DNA of 64,000 bases from DASVVT01 sp036386415 (GCA_036386415.1 DASVVT010000084.1:129074-193073), one strand, 5' to 3'. Shown: positions 24,769 to 34,041, numbered from the stretch's first letter. Notes: generated from the sequence alone by a model not told the origin. Program-made: numbers and translations.

Positions 24769-26660
24769 TGTCTGTGTGCCTTTGCGGTGAAATCTCTCGT
24801 CTTTGCGAAGAGACTCTTCATCGCAACTTGATTAAAGAGATTCCGGTCTAACCGACTGATGCGTACCTCGCGCGGGGCGCGCGCCATGAAGGCTTCTATG
24901 TCTGCGATGGAGCGCGGCAGAGCCGCTGACAGCCAGCGATGGCCGTCAGCGGTCACGAGCATGTCATCCTCTATGCGCACCCCTATGTTCTTGTACTTCT
25001 CGAAGGCGGGGCGGACGGCTGCGATGAACTTCTCGCTTTCGGGAGTCTTCGGCAGGTGATCCAGGGCGTCCCCGCGTATGTAGATGCCGGGCTCGTTCGT
25101 AAAGATCATGCCGGGCTCGAACTTCGTCTCCTTCGCGCCGACATCGTGGACGTTCATGCCGAGCCAGTGCGAGGTGCCGTGCATGAACCAGAGGCGATAT
25201 TGATCGGAGTTGCGATCCGTGATCAATCCGAGTCGGAGCAGCCCGTCCTTAATCACATTCAGCGCCGCCGCGTGGACTTCCGGGATGGAAGAGCCGGGGC
25301 GTGTCGCCTGCGCTGCGGCTTCCTGCGCTGCATAGACGATGTTGTAGATTTCGGCCTGCTCGGGCGTGAACTTGCCGCTCACTGGAAAGGTGCGCGTGAT
25401 GTCTGCCGTGTAGTGCTCATACTCCGCGCCGACATCCATCAACATCAGATCATTCTTGTCGATGCGCCCCTGCGATTCGATGTAGTGCAGCGTGGTCGCA
25501 TTAGGCCCGCAGCCGACGATGTTCGGATAGCCCCAATGATCCGCGTTGCGGCGCTTGAATGTATAGAGGACTTCGGCGTCCAGCTCATATTCCCAGTTGA
25601 GGCGGCTGGCGACGGCCTGCGCGCGCTGGTGAGCCTCTATAGAGATGTCTATGGCATGCTGCAAGAGTTTTAGCTCGAGGGGCGATTTGCGCAGCCGCAT
25701 CTCCGTGAAGATCGGCGTCGCGTCCTGCACCACGAAGCCCGTCGCGGCGCTAGCCCACTGCGCGGCGACTCTCTGTTCCTGCTTGTACTCGCGACTCTCT
25801 TCCTCCTTCGCCTTCAAGAGAAAGAGGTCTGCTTTGCCCGCGCTGATCGCGGCGAAGAGCGTCTCGTAGCCGGTCGGCGCGGCTGATCCGGCGGTGCTGA
25901 CATTCGGCTGCGTCGTCAGTGGTGTGCCCGGCTGAGAAGCTGGCTGGGAGACAGTCCTGTTTTCCGTGACGATATTCACGGGACTCTGCCCAGTCACAGG
26001 CTGCGCGGGCATGGCGGCACTGGCTGACGCAACCGTCACACTCTCCGCCATCGGAACGGGCGGCGTGACGGGCTGCACGCTGGCTGTGACATTCGGTGAG
26101 AGGAATATGGACCCGGCTTTCGGTTGATAAACCTTGCGCGCACGCACAGAGCGCATGAACGGCTCGAACTCCGTGTTCTCCCAGACTTCTTTGATGCCTG
26201 AGCGGGCGCGCGCCTCTTCGGGGCTGTACATGTGTCCCGTCCAGGTTTCAGCCGCCGGATCGCGCCGTGGCAAGAAGAGTATTTCGGGAAGCTGCGGGTT
26301 GCCGGGCATGAGCACGAGCGTCGCGCCCTTCTGCTTCAGGTTGGTCAGGTAGTAAAGATTGTTCTCCTGCCGGTAGGCATAATCAACGTCGTTCGTATAG
26401 ACGCGCGGCTCCGTGCTGAAAAGCACGATCATACCTCTCGCTCCGATCTTCTCCGCGACTCGTGCGCGTCGTGCTGCAAGCTCCGCGAGGCGCGCCGTAT
26501 CGTCTATGACCGGAGCTGGCGGCGCGACCCTTATCACGGGCGCAGAACGCTTATCCGTCGCACTCGCCTCGCGTGCGCCCACAGGAAAGATGGCGACGCC
26601 GAGTAGAAGGGACGCGAGCGCAGCCGTGGCAGCAGTTTTGCGAAACATCTGGTCTCTCAT
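24765..26660 (-). CDS. Exported Xaa-Pro aminopeptidase (M24B metallopeptidase)
   Basis: A 631-residue protein from ATG 26660-26658 (AGGAG 11 bases upstream; a TTG at 26666 is an alternative). A signal peptide lies at about 5-30 (AATAALASLLLGVAIFPVGA). The N-terminal creatinase-like domain includes NNLYYLTN and FLPRRDPAAETWTG. The C-terminal pita-bread domain has the dinuclear metal ligands: Asp in LMDVGAEYEHYTADITRTFP, His in MHGTSHWLGMNVHD, Glu in FTNEPGIYI and Glu in VRIEDDML. Such enzymes remove N-terminal residues preceding proline. A Thr/Pro/Ala/Gln-rich insertion of about 80 residues (around 195-270) separates the domains, and the C-terminus is extended by about 40 residues. Export suggests use in peptide scavenging. 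Confidence 0.9.
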   Translation of the reverse strand: MRDQMFRKTAATAALASLLLGVAIFPVGAREASATDKRSAPVIRVAPPAPVIDDTARLAELAARRARVAEKIGARGMIVLFSTEPRVYTNDVDYAYRQENNLYYLTNLKQKGATLVLMPGNPQLPEILFLPRRDPAAETWTGHMYSPEEARARSGIKEVWENTEFEPFMRSVRARKVYQPKAGSIFLSPNVTASVQPVTPPVPMAESVTVASASAAMPAQPVTGQSPVNIVTENRTVSQPASQPGTPLTTQPNVSTAGSAAPTGYETLFAAISAGKADLFLLKAKEEESREYKQEQRVAAQWASAATGFVVQDATPIFTEMRLRKSPLELKLLQHAIDISIEAHQRAQAVASRLNWEYELDAEVLYTFKRRNADHWGYPNIVGCGPNATTLHYIESQGRIDKNDLMLMDVGAEYEHYTADITRTFPVSGKFTPEQAEIYNIVYAAQEAAAQATRPGSSIPEVHAAALNVIKDGLLRLGLITDRNSDQYRLWFMHGTSHWLGMNVHDVGAKETKFEPGMIFTNEPGIYIRGDALDHLPKTPESEKFIAAVRPAFEKYKNIGVRIEDDMLVTADGHRWLSAALPRSIADIEAFMARAPREVRISRLDRNLFNQVAMKSLFAKTRDFTAKAHRH

Positions 26661-26888
26661 TATCAAGCTTTCTCCTGTTAGTCACTGCGCGAGCAGTAAT
26701 CGCCAGTGCAGCCGTGTTAATTCTCTTCGGGTTCTCCGCGTTTCAAAGATATTGCGCCTTCGGGCGGTCGATTCGCAAGTCCGCATCGCCTTCAAACCGT
26801 TCGACGCCTGTTCCCTGGGCGAGTATCTTCAGACTCGCCTGAATCTGCGCCACACAGGATTGAGAGTAGTGACCTTGTTTCAACTCTT

Positions 26889-26993
26889 CTCTCTGTGCAA
26901 TCTCTGTGTTCTCTGTGTCTCTGTGGTGAATTAACTGAAAAAACACTCACCACAGAGACACAGAGGACGCAGAGGCGGCACAGAGTATAAATC
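26889..26993. repeat. Interrupted palindrome, family E, copy 2
   Basis: Left arm CTCTGTGCAATCTCTGTGTT-like with CTCTGTGTCTCTGTGGTGAA, right arm CACCACAGAGACACAGAGGA-like ending GGCACAGAG. It lies in the divergent spacer 26661-27037 between the aminopeptidase and the UPF0182 gene. The rest of that spacer shows no recognisable gene. Confidence 0.85.
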
Positions 26994-27037
26994 AAAGCAG
27001 GACACTACCGGATTGAGCAACATGGGGCATCAGGCGT

Positions 27038-29914
27038 ATGCTAACGGGCATGAGCAGACCTATGCCACTGGCCGACGACGATGAAGTGATAGATATTACC
27101 CCGCCGCCTACGCGTCGTCGCTGGCGACGCTGGGTGATCCTGGCTGTGGTTGTTCTTCTCTTCGTGCTCTCGCAAACGCTCTCGATCTACATCGAAGCCC
27201 TGTGGTTCGGCTCGCTCGGCTATGCACAGGTCTACTGGTACACGTTTCGTCTGAAGCTCCTGCTCTTCCTTGTCTTCGCGTTCCTGACTTTCGCCATCCT
27301 GCGCGGGGTCTTCTGGCTTTTCGAGCGCTTGCTCTCCGCGACGACGCTCGAACGCCGCTTGATCGTCGTCAATAATCAGTCGGTCGCGATCAACCCTAAG
27401 TCCCTCCTGCGCCCGGTCGCGTGGGTGGTCTCGGCTCTCTTCGCGCTCGTTTACGGGCTTGGCATGAGCCAGAGCTGGCAGACGTTTGCGCTCTACCTCA
27501 ATCAGACAGGGACGACCGAGAGCGATCCCATCTTTCAAAAGCCGCTCGGCTTTTATCTCTTCACCCTGCCCGCACACCAGTTGCTGAGCTGGTGGCTCAC
27601 TGTGCTCGCCTTCGTCATTCTCTGCGGCGCGGTTCTGTACCTGCTGCTGACATTTCCGCAAAAGGTCAGGTCAGGAGCGGCAGCGGCAGCGGCCAACGCC
27701 ACTGCACGCCGGACGGGCTACGCCATCGTGTCCTCTGCCCTCGCAGGTTTCCTGCTGATGCTCGCGTGGCGCACCTACCTGTCTCGCTACCCATACCTCT
27801 GGGAAGATCATCAGACGTTCTCCGGCGTTACCTACACGGAGGCCAACTACCTGTTGCCGGGGCTGACTATCGTCGCCGTCGCGCTGGTTGTCGCGGCGCT
27901 CTGTTGTCTGCTCAACGCTTTCACAGAGCGCCGTCTGCGGCTGCTCCTGTTGGCGCTCGCGCTGCCCATCGTCGTCTACATTGCGGCGGGCATCCTGATT
28001 CCCTCTTACGTCCAGAGCTTCATCGTCAAGCCGAACGAGCTGGGGCGCGAAACGCCCTACATCGAACACAACCTCTCTGCGACGCGTAGAGCTTACGGCA
28101 TCGACCATATAGAGCAACGCGATTTCGAGGCGGAGACTTCCACCGCCAACTTCGATCTTGAGGGCAACCGCGCGACGCTCGACAACATACGCCTCTGGGA
28201 CTGGCGCGCACTTCAGGACACGCTCCGCCAGATTCAGGAGATTCGCACCTACTATGATTTCCCGGATGTGGACGTGGATCGCTACTCACTGAACGGGCAG
28301 CCGCGCCAGGTGATGCTGGCCGCGCGCGAGATAGACGCGGGCAAGCTGCCTGAATCTTCGCGCAACTGGATCAACGAGCGGCTCATCTACACGCACGGCT
28401 ACGGCGTCACGATGAACACGGCCAACGAATTCACGCCCGAAGGCATGCCCCGCTTCGTGCTCTCGAATATGCCCATCGAATCGAGCGTCGCTGATATTAA
28501 GGTGACGCGCCCGGAAATCTATTTCGGGCAGAAGACAGACACAGACGTGTACGTCAACACCAGGCAGAAGGAGTTTAACTACCCGCAGGGCGAGGCCAAC
28601 AACTACACGACCTACGAGGGCACGGGCGGCATTCCTATCGGCAGCCAGTTGCGCCGTCTCCTGCTCGCCTGGACGCTTGACGATCTCTCGAAGCTCCCCT
28701 TCTCTGACGATGTCACGCCGGAGAGCCGCGTCCTCATGCGCCGCAACATCACCGAGCGCGTACAGACCCTCGCGCCCTTTCTCATCTACGATGGTGATCC
28801 ATACATCGTCGTCGCACAGGATGGCCGTCTCTTCTGGATGATAGATGCTTTCACGGAGTCGCAGAGCTTTCCTTACTCGCGCCACTACAAGGCCGGAGAC
28901 CAGTACGTCAATTACATACGCAACAGCGTCAAGGTGACGATTGACGCCTACAACGGCGACGTGCGCTTCTACGTCTTCGATCCCCAGGACCCTTTGATCA
29001 ACACGTACCGCGCCACCTACCCCGCGCTCTTCCGTGATGCGTCTGAGATGCCCGCAGACCTGCGCGCTCATGTGCGCTACCCTGAAACCCTCATCAAGAC
29101 GCAGGGCGATGTCTACGGCCTCTATCACACGCAGAACACCAAGGTCTTCTTCCAGCGCGAAGACGTGTGGAGCATGGCGAGCCAGATCAGCTCCGGCGCA
29201 AACAAACAGCAGAAGGCCGAGCCCCTCGACCCTTACTTCGTCCTCATGCAGTTGCCGGGCGAGCAGACCGCCAACGAGTTCGTAGAGATACTGCCGTTTA
29301 CGCCCGCCAACCGCAACAACATGATCGGCTGGATGGCTGGCCGCAGCGACGGCGCGGCCTACGGGTCACTCCTCGTCTACAACTTCCCGAAATCCCGTCT
29401 CGTTGACGGCCCCCTTCAGGTCGAGGCGCGTCTGGATCAAAACCCACAGCTCTCAAGTATGTTCTCGCTCTGGAATCAGCAGGGCTCGCGCGTCAGGCGC
29501 GGCAACCTGCTCGTCATCCCGATAGGCCGTTCGCTCCTCTACGTCGAGCCCGTCTACCTGCAAGCCGAGCGTAGTCCCATGCCCGAGCTGCGCCTTGTCG
29601 TCCTCGCCACACAGGAACGGTTAGGCTTCGGCGCAAACTTCCAGGAGGCCATGTCCAGCCTCTTCGGCGAAGCGGCCAAACAGAAGGAGCAGGCCAGGAG
29701 TGAACAGAGCAAACCGCAAGCTTCAGAAGGCGGGGAGACTGCGCCGCAAACAGCGCAGCCTCAGAACGCGCAGCAGCTCATCAAACAGGCGACCGAAGAG
29801 TTTGACGAATACCAGCGGCTGACGAGAGAAGGCAAGTTCGGCGAAGCGGGACAAAAACTGGAATCGCTCAAACGCACGATGGAAGAGTTGAAGAAAGTAA
29901 GCAGTAAGCAGTAA
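27038..29914 (+). CDS. UPF0182 family membrane protein
   Basis: A 958-residue protein matching the UPF0182 (COG1615) family in length and layout. A cytoplasmic N-terminus rich in acidic and Arg residues is followed by seven membrane segments between about residues 30 and 335 (for example WVILAVVVLLFVLSQTLSIY), then a large extracytoplasmic domain with EHNLSATRRAYGID, YGVTMNTANEF and VPIGRSLLYVEP-type signatures. The tail (about 875-958) is Gln/Glu/Lys-rich and helical. The biochemical function of the family is not established. The last residues (VSSKQ) and the stop are encoded by repeat G. The start among several ATGs (27038, 27050) is uncertain. Confidence 0.9.
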   Translation: MLTGMSRPMPLADDDEVIDITPPPTRRRWRRWVILAVVVLLFVLSQTLSIYIEALWFGSLGYAQVYWYTFRLKLLLFLVFAFLTFAILRGVFWLFERLLSATTLERRLIVVNNQSVAINPKSLLRPVAWVVSALFALVYGLGMSQSWQTFALYLNQTGTTESDPIFQKPLGFYLFTLPAHQLLSWWLTVLAFVILCGAVLYLLLTFPQKVRSGAAAAAANATARRTGYAIVSSALAGFLLMLAWRTYLSRYPYLWEDHQTFSGVTYTEANYLLPGLTIVAVALVVAALCCLLNAFTERRLRLLLLALALPIVVYIAAGILIPSYVQSFIVKPNELGRETPYIEHNLSATRRAYGIDHIEQRDFEAETSTANFDLEGNRATLDNIRLWDWRALQDTLRQIQEIRTYYDFPDVDVDRYSLNGQPRQVMLAAREIDAGKLPESSRNWINERLIYTHGYGVTMNTANEFTPEGMPRFVLSNMPIESSVADIKVTRPEIYFGQKTDTDVYVNTRQKEFNYPQGEANNYTTYEGTGGIPIGSQLRRLLLAWTLDDLSKLPFSDDVTPESRVLMRRNITERVQTLAPFLIYDGDPYIVVAQDGRLFWMIDAFTESQSFPYSRHYKAGDQYVNYIRNSVKVTIDAYNGDVRFYVFDPQDPLINTYRATYPALFRDASEMPADLRAHVRYPETLIKTQGDVYGLYHTQNTKVFFQREDVWSMASQISSGANKQQKAEPLDPYFVLMQLPGEQTANEFVEILPFTPANRNNMIGWMAGRSDGAAYGSLLVYNFPKSRLVDGPLQVEARLDQNPQLSSMFSLWNQQGSRVRRGNLLVIPIGRSLLYVEPVYLQAERSPMPELRLVVLATQERLGFGANFQEAMSSLFGEAAKQKEQARSEQSKPQASEGGETAPQTAQPQNAQQLIKQATEEFDEYQRLTREGKFGEAGQKLESLKRTMEELKKVSSKQ

Positions 29915-29966
29915 GCAGTTTGCTTTCTTTTACTGCTCACTGCTTACTGCTCACTGCTCACTTATC
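29896..29966. repeat. Interrupted palindrome, family G
   Basis: Left arm GTAAGCAGTAAGCAGTAAGC, right arm TACTGCTCACTGCTTACTGC and TCACTGCTCAC. It overlaps the 3' end of the UPF0182 gene and ends 2 bases before the start codon of the receiver gene at 29969, so no ordinary RBS exists there. Confidence 0.85.
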
Positions 29967-29968
29967 TT

Positions 29969-30355
29969 ATGCCACAGGAACGCATTTTGATCGTCGAGGA
30001 TGACGAATCGCGCTGCGCCTGGTTTCGTCAGAAGCTTGCGGGACGCGAGCAGGATGTGACGTGCGATGTTCATCAAGCGTTGGCGTGGCTCGCCGAGCAT
30101 GATTACGCCTTGATTCTTCTCGATCACGACCTGGCCGAAGAACACTACTTCTCGAACGAACCCGACGACGAGCGAACCGGATACGCCGTCGCCGCCTGGC
30201 TCGCCGCCCACCCAGACCGCCAGCGCGACGCCATGATCGTCATCCACTCGCTCAACTACACGGGCGCACAGCGCATGCTCAACGCCCTCAGAGACGCAGG
30301 CCGCGACGCAGAGCATGTGCCGTTTCACTATCTTCAGATGGAATTAAGGGTGTGA
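29969..30355 (+). CDS. Stand-alone receiver-like protein, probably cREC type
   Basis: A 128-residue single-domain protein with receiver fold features: ILIVEDDESR at the start (acidic pair), LILLDHDL at the phospho-acceptor strand, and VIHSLNYTGAQRM where normal receivers have a Thr/Ser and Lys. The His-Ser-x-Asn segment is what I recall of the cyclic-phosphate-processing receiver (cREC) group, proposed by comparative genomics to act on cyclic phosphate RNA ends or nucleotides rather than in two-component signalling. There is no output domain and no kinase gene nearby. The start codon directly follows repeat G. The cREC assignment is moderate; a plain response-regulator receiver is the alternative. 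Confidence 0.65.
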   Translation: MPQERILIVEDDESRCAWFRQKLAGREQDVTCDVHQALAWLAEHDYALILLDHDLAEEHYFSNEPDDERTGYAVAAWLAAHPDRQRDAMIVIHSLNYTGAQRMLNALRDAGRDAEHVPFHYLQMELRV

Positions 30356-30452
30356 AACGTGAGTCCGGCGGCAGAAGCTACGTGCCGATGGAAAATTCCG
30401 GCGCACTCACTTCAGATGCGAACTCACGTTAATTTTCATCTCTCACGTTTAC
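30356..30452. repeat. Palindromic region with AAACGTGAG arms (family H)
   Basis: AAACGTGAG at about 30356-30364 pairs with CTCACGTTT at about 30443-30451. An additional ACTCACGTT lies in between at about 30423-30431. It joins the 3' ends of two convergent genes and covers the last codons of the metalloprotease gene. Confidence 0.5.
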
Positions 30453-31122
30453 CACTTAGCGAGAGGTCCATTCCTGTGTAGGCATAAGCTTCAGTCTGCT
30501 TGTCGTTGTCTGTCGCGAGCGCAAGCAGTTCGGGAACCGAGATTTGCCGCTGGAAGTATCGCATGAGTGGCTGAGGCCATCGCAGGTGCCTCGTGATTAG
30601 CTTACCGAGCGTGAATTTTTGATCACCCGCTGCGGATTCGAAGTTGCTGTAGAATTCGGCCAATCCTTCATCCAGCCACACGGGCATGCGGGAAAGATTG
30701 TTATGAATGATGAAGTGCTCATATTCGTGAAACATTACCTCGTAAGGCTCCGCCCTATGCAGTTCCGTCGTCAGGGCCATGTAGTTCACGTCCGAGCCGG
30801 GTAAGAAATAGCCCCCGACGTTCTCTTTAGTTTTGCCATTATATTTAGGTTTGTAAGGGTTAAAAGAGCTGTGGCTTTTGAAAAGAACGATGGTGGTTGG
30901 CACGGGCGTCTCAATTTTGGCCTGGGGAAAGAGCAGCGCGAGGACATAGCGGAATTGCTCCAACTGAATCGCCACTTTACGCATCTCGCCCTCACCGGAG
31001 TTACCGATCACAGTGAAGTTTTTCGTCCGTATGCTTATCCAGGTATCCTTAGCCGAGCAGGGGGCGGGGACGAATAGTAATAGAGCTAAAACTGCGGCTT
31101 TGATGAAGATTGGTCGTCTCAT
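30436..31122 (-). CDS. Exported gluzincin-type metalloprotease-like protein, C-terminus probably lost
   Basis: A 228-residue product with a signal peptide (IFIKAAVLALLLFVPAPCSA). It has the zinc motif HEYEH at residues 132-136 and a downstream acidic ligand in VWLDEGLAEFY (about 148-157), the DUF1570-like arrangement seen in exported gluzincin families. The region after residue 210 (AYAYTGMDLSLSGKRER) departs from the expected 'Y..sw.lv.yL' continuation and stops inside palindrome H, so the C-terminal TPR-like half usually present seems to have been removed. It may be inactive or a minimal protease. Confidence 0.6.
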   Translation of the reverse strand: MRRPIFIKAAVLALLLFVPAPCSAKDTWISIRTKNFTVIGNSGEGEMRKVAIQLEQFRYVLALLFPQAKIETPVPTTIVLFKSHSSFNPYKPKYNGKTKENVGGYFLPGSDVNYMALTTELHRAEPYEVMFHEYEHFIIHNNLSRMPVWLDEGLAEFYSNFESAAGDQKFTLGKLITRHLRWPQPLMRYFQRQISVPELLALATDNDKQTEAYAYTGMDLSLSGKRER

Positions 31123-31492
31123 GAATTTTATCTAACGTCTAAGATTGAGGGCTGGTTTGGAGACCGTGCCGGGGCGAATATTGTATCTGCTAAGGGGGAA
31201 TGAAAAACCCTCCGCAGGAGCTTGCCAAGGTAGAGGTTACTCGCCTCGTCAACATTAGCATCTCGAACAGGCAGGAGCGCTTAGGGCAGGAGACAGGGTT
31301 ATCCTTAGTTCTCTAGCGCTCCTATACCGTGTTGCGCTTACTTATTGAAACCACGCTGCCTAACAAGCGATTCGACCGGAGCGGAAATGACGCGGCTTTC
31401 ATCCGTCAACTTGGATGCCTGGTGCGTTGTGTGCGCCCGGTTAATTCAGGCTTTCTGCGTCTTCTCCTAGATCAACCATTGGATCCGCATCC
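31123..31492. other. Spacer of 370 bases without a recognisable gene
   Basis: This stretch lies between the shortened metalloprotease and the LysR gene. No coding frame with family resemblance is visible. It contains GCCTAACAAGCGATTCGACC near 31358, which resembles one half of an attC-like site, but no matching second half was found. Base composition is more even than in neighbouring housekeeping regions. Confidence 0.4.
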
Positions 31493-32404
31493 TTAACTCT
31501 TGTATGACAGAAGAAAGTTAATGAAAGATTGGCTGGCCGCTGAAAGTTGTTCACCTCGGCGTATAAGAACACCCGAGTGAATAGGGTTGATCTGATCGCT
31601 TAAATGACAGACACCAACTTGACGGCCACGCATCAATACTCTGCTTGCCATCATCGGAATAATGGAAACCCCCAGTCCTGCTTCAACCATCCGTATAATA
31701 ATCTCTGTATTTGTCGTCTCCATCTCGATGTGCGGCGACAACCCCTGCCCGTGAAACGCATCCATTATCTGCTTTCGGCCTGCTGACCCACGTTCGAAAA
31801 GAATCAAAGGTACATCAGTCACATCACGTAGCCTCACTTTCGACTTTCGCAGCAGGGGATGGCGCAAAGGTGTGATGAGGACCCATCCCATTGAAAACAG
31901 ATGTTTATATTCTAACTTAGGCGATGGCTCATATGACGCGGCCACGCCAAATGCTAAGTCCGGCTCATCTAGCAAGCTATCTTCGACCTCCTGCTCGGTT
32001 CGGCTGCTGAGTCGAACATGAATATGTGGGTACGCGCCGTGAAACTCACGCACCGCGTCTATCAAAACGTAGAGAATCAAATACTGCGAAGCAGCAACAT
32101 GCATCTGGCTCTGTGTGATCGAGTCGCTAAACACTTCAGAAAGCTGTCGCGCTCGTTCCAAAAACGCCATCGCGTGGGGTAAACACTGCTGGCCTTGTTC
32201 AGTTAATGAAGTAGCACGATGCCCTCCCTGACTTTTACGGTAAAGCTCGACTCCAAGTCTTTGTTCGAGAACCAAGAGACGGTTGCGTACGCCTTGCTCC
32301 GTGATGTGCAAAACCTCTGCCGCCCGCCGCAGACTCCCCTGCTTTGCGAGTTCCACGAAAGCTGCTACTTGATCAGTCGAAAGGGATTGCAAATCAGCCG
32401 TCAT
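31493..32404 (-). CDS. LysR-family transcriptional regulator
   Basis: A 303-residue protein. I place the start at ATG 32404-32402 (GTGAGG about 8 bases upstream) rather than 20 codons earlier, because the LysR helix-turn-helix begins here (LSTDQVAAFVELAKQGSLRR ... HITEQGVRNRLLVLEQRLGV). The C-terminal type 2 periplasmic-binding-like effector domain runs from about residue 85 to 300 (VMPMMASRVL and ITPLRHPLLRK are typical). It is divergent from the M28 peptidase gene, the usual arrangement when a LysR protein controls its neighbour. The effector is unknown. Codon use is less GC-rich than in the flanking housekeeping genes. Confidence 0.9.
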   Translation of the reverse strand: MTADLQSLSTDQVAAFVELAKQGSLRRAAEVLHITEQGVRNRLLVLEQRLGVELYRKSQGGHRATSLTEQGQQCLPHAMAFLERARQLSEVFSDSITQSQMHVAASQYLILYVLIDAVREFHGAYPHIHVRLSSRTEQEVEDSLLDEPDLAFGVAASYEPSPKLEYKHLFSMGWVLITPLRHPLLRKSKVRLRDVTDVPLILFERGSAGRKQIMDAFHGQGLSPHIEMETTNTEIIIRMVEAGLGVSIIPMMASRVLMRGRQVGVCHLSDQINPIHSGVLIRRGEQLSAASQSFINFLLSYKS

Positions 32405-32453
32405 TGTATCCTCACCTTTGAGTAATACAACTATTATCTTGATTGCGCAAAAT

Positions 32454-32468
32454 ATAAACAACATTTAT
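32454..32468. promoter_or_regulatory. Candidate LysR-binding box (T-N11-A dyad)
   Basis: ATAAACAACATTTAT is a dyad (ATAAA, 5 bases, TTTAT) that contains the LysR-type T-N11-A pattern. It sits in the divergent lysR/peptidase spacer, 50 bases from the lysR start and about 100 bases from the peptidase start, where such a box would be expected. Confidence 0.45.
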
Positions 32469-32567
32469 TTAAGAGCAGGGTCTGGTAAACTACTCATGTC
32501 ATCGTCGGGAATTAATCAAAGCCAGCAGCTTTATTCCAAATCCTCAATCGAAAGAAGTACCCCCGAA

Positions 32568-34019
32568 ATGAAACGAATTCTTATTATCGCCCCGCTGACG
32601 CTCGCGCTTCTGGCCCAAACAGTTCCGGCGCAGCAAAGGAGCGAGCTACAACAAACGTCTGGCCGTCTCGCTGGCTCCATACTTGTCGGCGGGCGCTCGC
32701 TTAATTATGTTGAAGAGTTGACGGATAAATTCGGCGCGCGGCTGACGGGTTCTGCGGCTTACGACCGCGCGGCAGAATGGGCTGCCGCACAGTTTCGCGC
32801 TGCTGGAATCAAGAACGTGCGCTTGGAGCCGTTCACCGTTGACCACGGCTGGGAGCGTGGCCTCGCGCGGGGCCGCATGATTACGCCGATGAATCGCCCA
32901 CTGCACATAGAATCACTTGGTTGGACAATATCAACGCCACCCGCTGGCGTTAAAGGCCAAGTGATCTGGGTCAGCGACATCTCTCCAGCGGAGATTAAGA
33001 CACAAACTGATCGCATCAAAAATCGCATCGTAATGCTCGATCTCGCAACGATCTTTGCAGAAGGCATCCGCGCATATACACGCTTAATGGCCTCTTACCA
33101 GCTTTTCAAGGATGCCGGTGCGCAGGCCATACTTTGGCCCGATAGCACGCCAGGTAATCTTCTCAAAGCTACCCAGCCCAATTGTGGCTTTCAAGTTCCG
33201 ACGCTTCCAATTGCGCAGGTTGGGATGGAAGACACTAAGCTCATACGCCGTTTGATGGAGCAAGGGCCGGTAACGATTGAATTTCAATATGAGAACGAGG
33301 TCACGGGACCGACTGGAGATTACAACGTCATAGCCGAAATTCGCGGGCGTGAAAAGCCTGACGAGTGGATCATCATCGGCGCACACTTGGACTCGTGGGA
33401 CTACGGTACAGGCGCGCAAGATAATGGCACTGGTTGCGCGCAGGTGCTCGAAGCAGCCCGCGCGATCATGGCTCTTAATCAGCCGCCTCGCCGCTCGATA
33501 AGATTCGCGCTGTGGGGCGGCGAAGAGCAGTGTTCGATGGGTTCAACCGCCTACGTTCGCGCGCATTCTGCGGAACTCGACAATTGCGTTGCGGCGCTTA
33601 ATACGGACAATGGCGCAGGGCAGCCGCGCGGCTGGAAAGTTGAAGGGCGCGACGATTTGAATAAAGCGATGCAACCCATTGGCGAGGAGCTTCTCGCTAA
33701 TTTGAATGGTGACGGCTTGTCGGAAGAAACGTCATACGACACGGATCACGGCCCTTTCATGCTCCAGGGCGTTCCGGCCCTCGACTTCTGGGTTAACATG
33801 TCGCACTACGATGACATTCATCACAAATCGAGCGACACGCTTGATAAAGTGGACCGCCATAATCTCGCACTAGGCGCGGCCATCATCGCCGTGACGGCCT
33901 ATGCGCTTGCGGAAAGACCTGAGCGGATTGCCCCCCGCCTTAACAACGTGAGAGTCGGAGAGATTCTCAGGAAAGCCGATCTCGAAGGGTTCCTCAAAGA
34001 CCTCGGTCTCTGGAATTAG
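32568..34019 (+). CDS. Exported M28-family zinc peptidase
   Basis: A 483-residue protein from ATG 32568, where a signal peptide begins (ILIIAPLTLALLAQTVPA). Upstream in-frame codons would overlap the LysR leader and carry no export signal. A PA-like domain lies at about 130-245. The M28 dinuclear zinc ligands are visible: His in IIGAHLDSWD, Asp in GAQDNGTGC, the Glu pair in LWGGEEQC, Asp in NTDNGAG, and the last His in HYDDIHHKSSDTLD. Such peptidases act as aminopeptidases or carboxypeptidases on exported peptides. It is divergent from lysR, so regulation by that protein is likely. Confidence 0.9.
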   Translation: MKRILIIAPLTLALLAQTVPAQQRSELQQTSGRLAGSILVGGRSLNYVEELTDKFGARLTGSAAYDRAAEWAAAQFRAAGIKNVRLEPFTVDHGWERGLARGRMITPMNRPLHIESLGWTISTPPAGVKGQVIWVSDISPAEIKTQTDRIKNRIVMLDLATIFAEGIRAYTRLMASYQLFKDAGAQAILWPDSTPGNLLKATQPNCGFQVPTLPIAQVGMEDTKLIRRLMEQGPVTIEFQYENEVTGPTGDYNVIAEIRGREKPDEWIIIGAHLDSWDYGTGAQDNGTGCAQVLEAARAIMALNQPPRRSIRFALWGGEEQCSMGSTAYVRAHSAELDNCVAALNTDNGAGQPRGWKVEGRDDLNKAMQPIGEELLANLNGDGLSEETSYDTDHGPFMLQGVPALDFWVNMSHYDDIHHKSSDTLDKVDRHNLALGAAIIAVTAYALAERPERIAPRLNNVRVGEILRKADLEGFLKDLGLWN

Positions 34020-34041
34020 CTATCGCTGATGCCTTGATAAT

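Noticed and set aside
31358..31450. Integron attC-like sequence (GCCTAAC followed by AAGCGATTCGACC)
   Set aside because: The left half fits RYYYAAC, but no GTTRRRY partner with a complementary L site was found downstream, and there is no integrase or cassette array.
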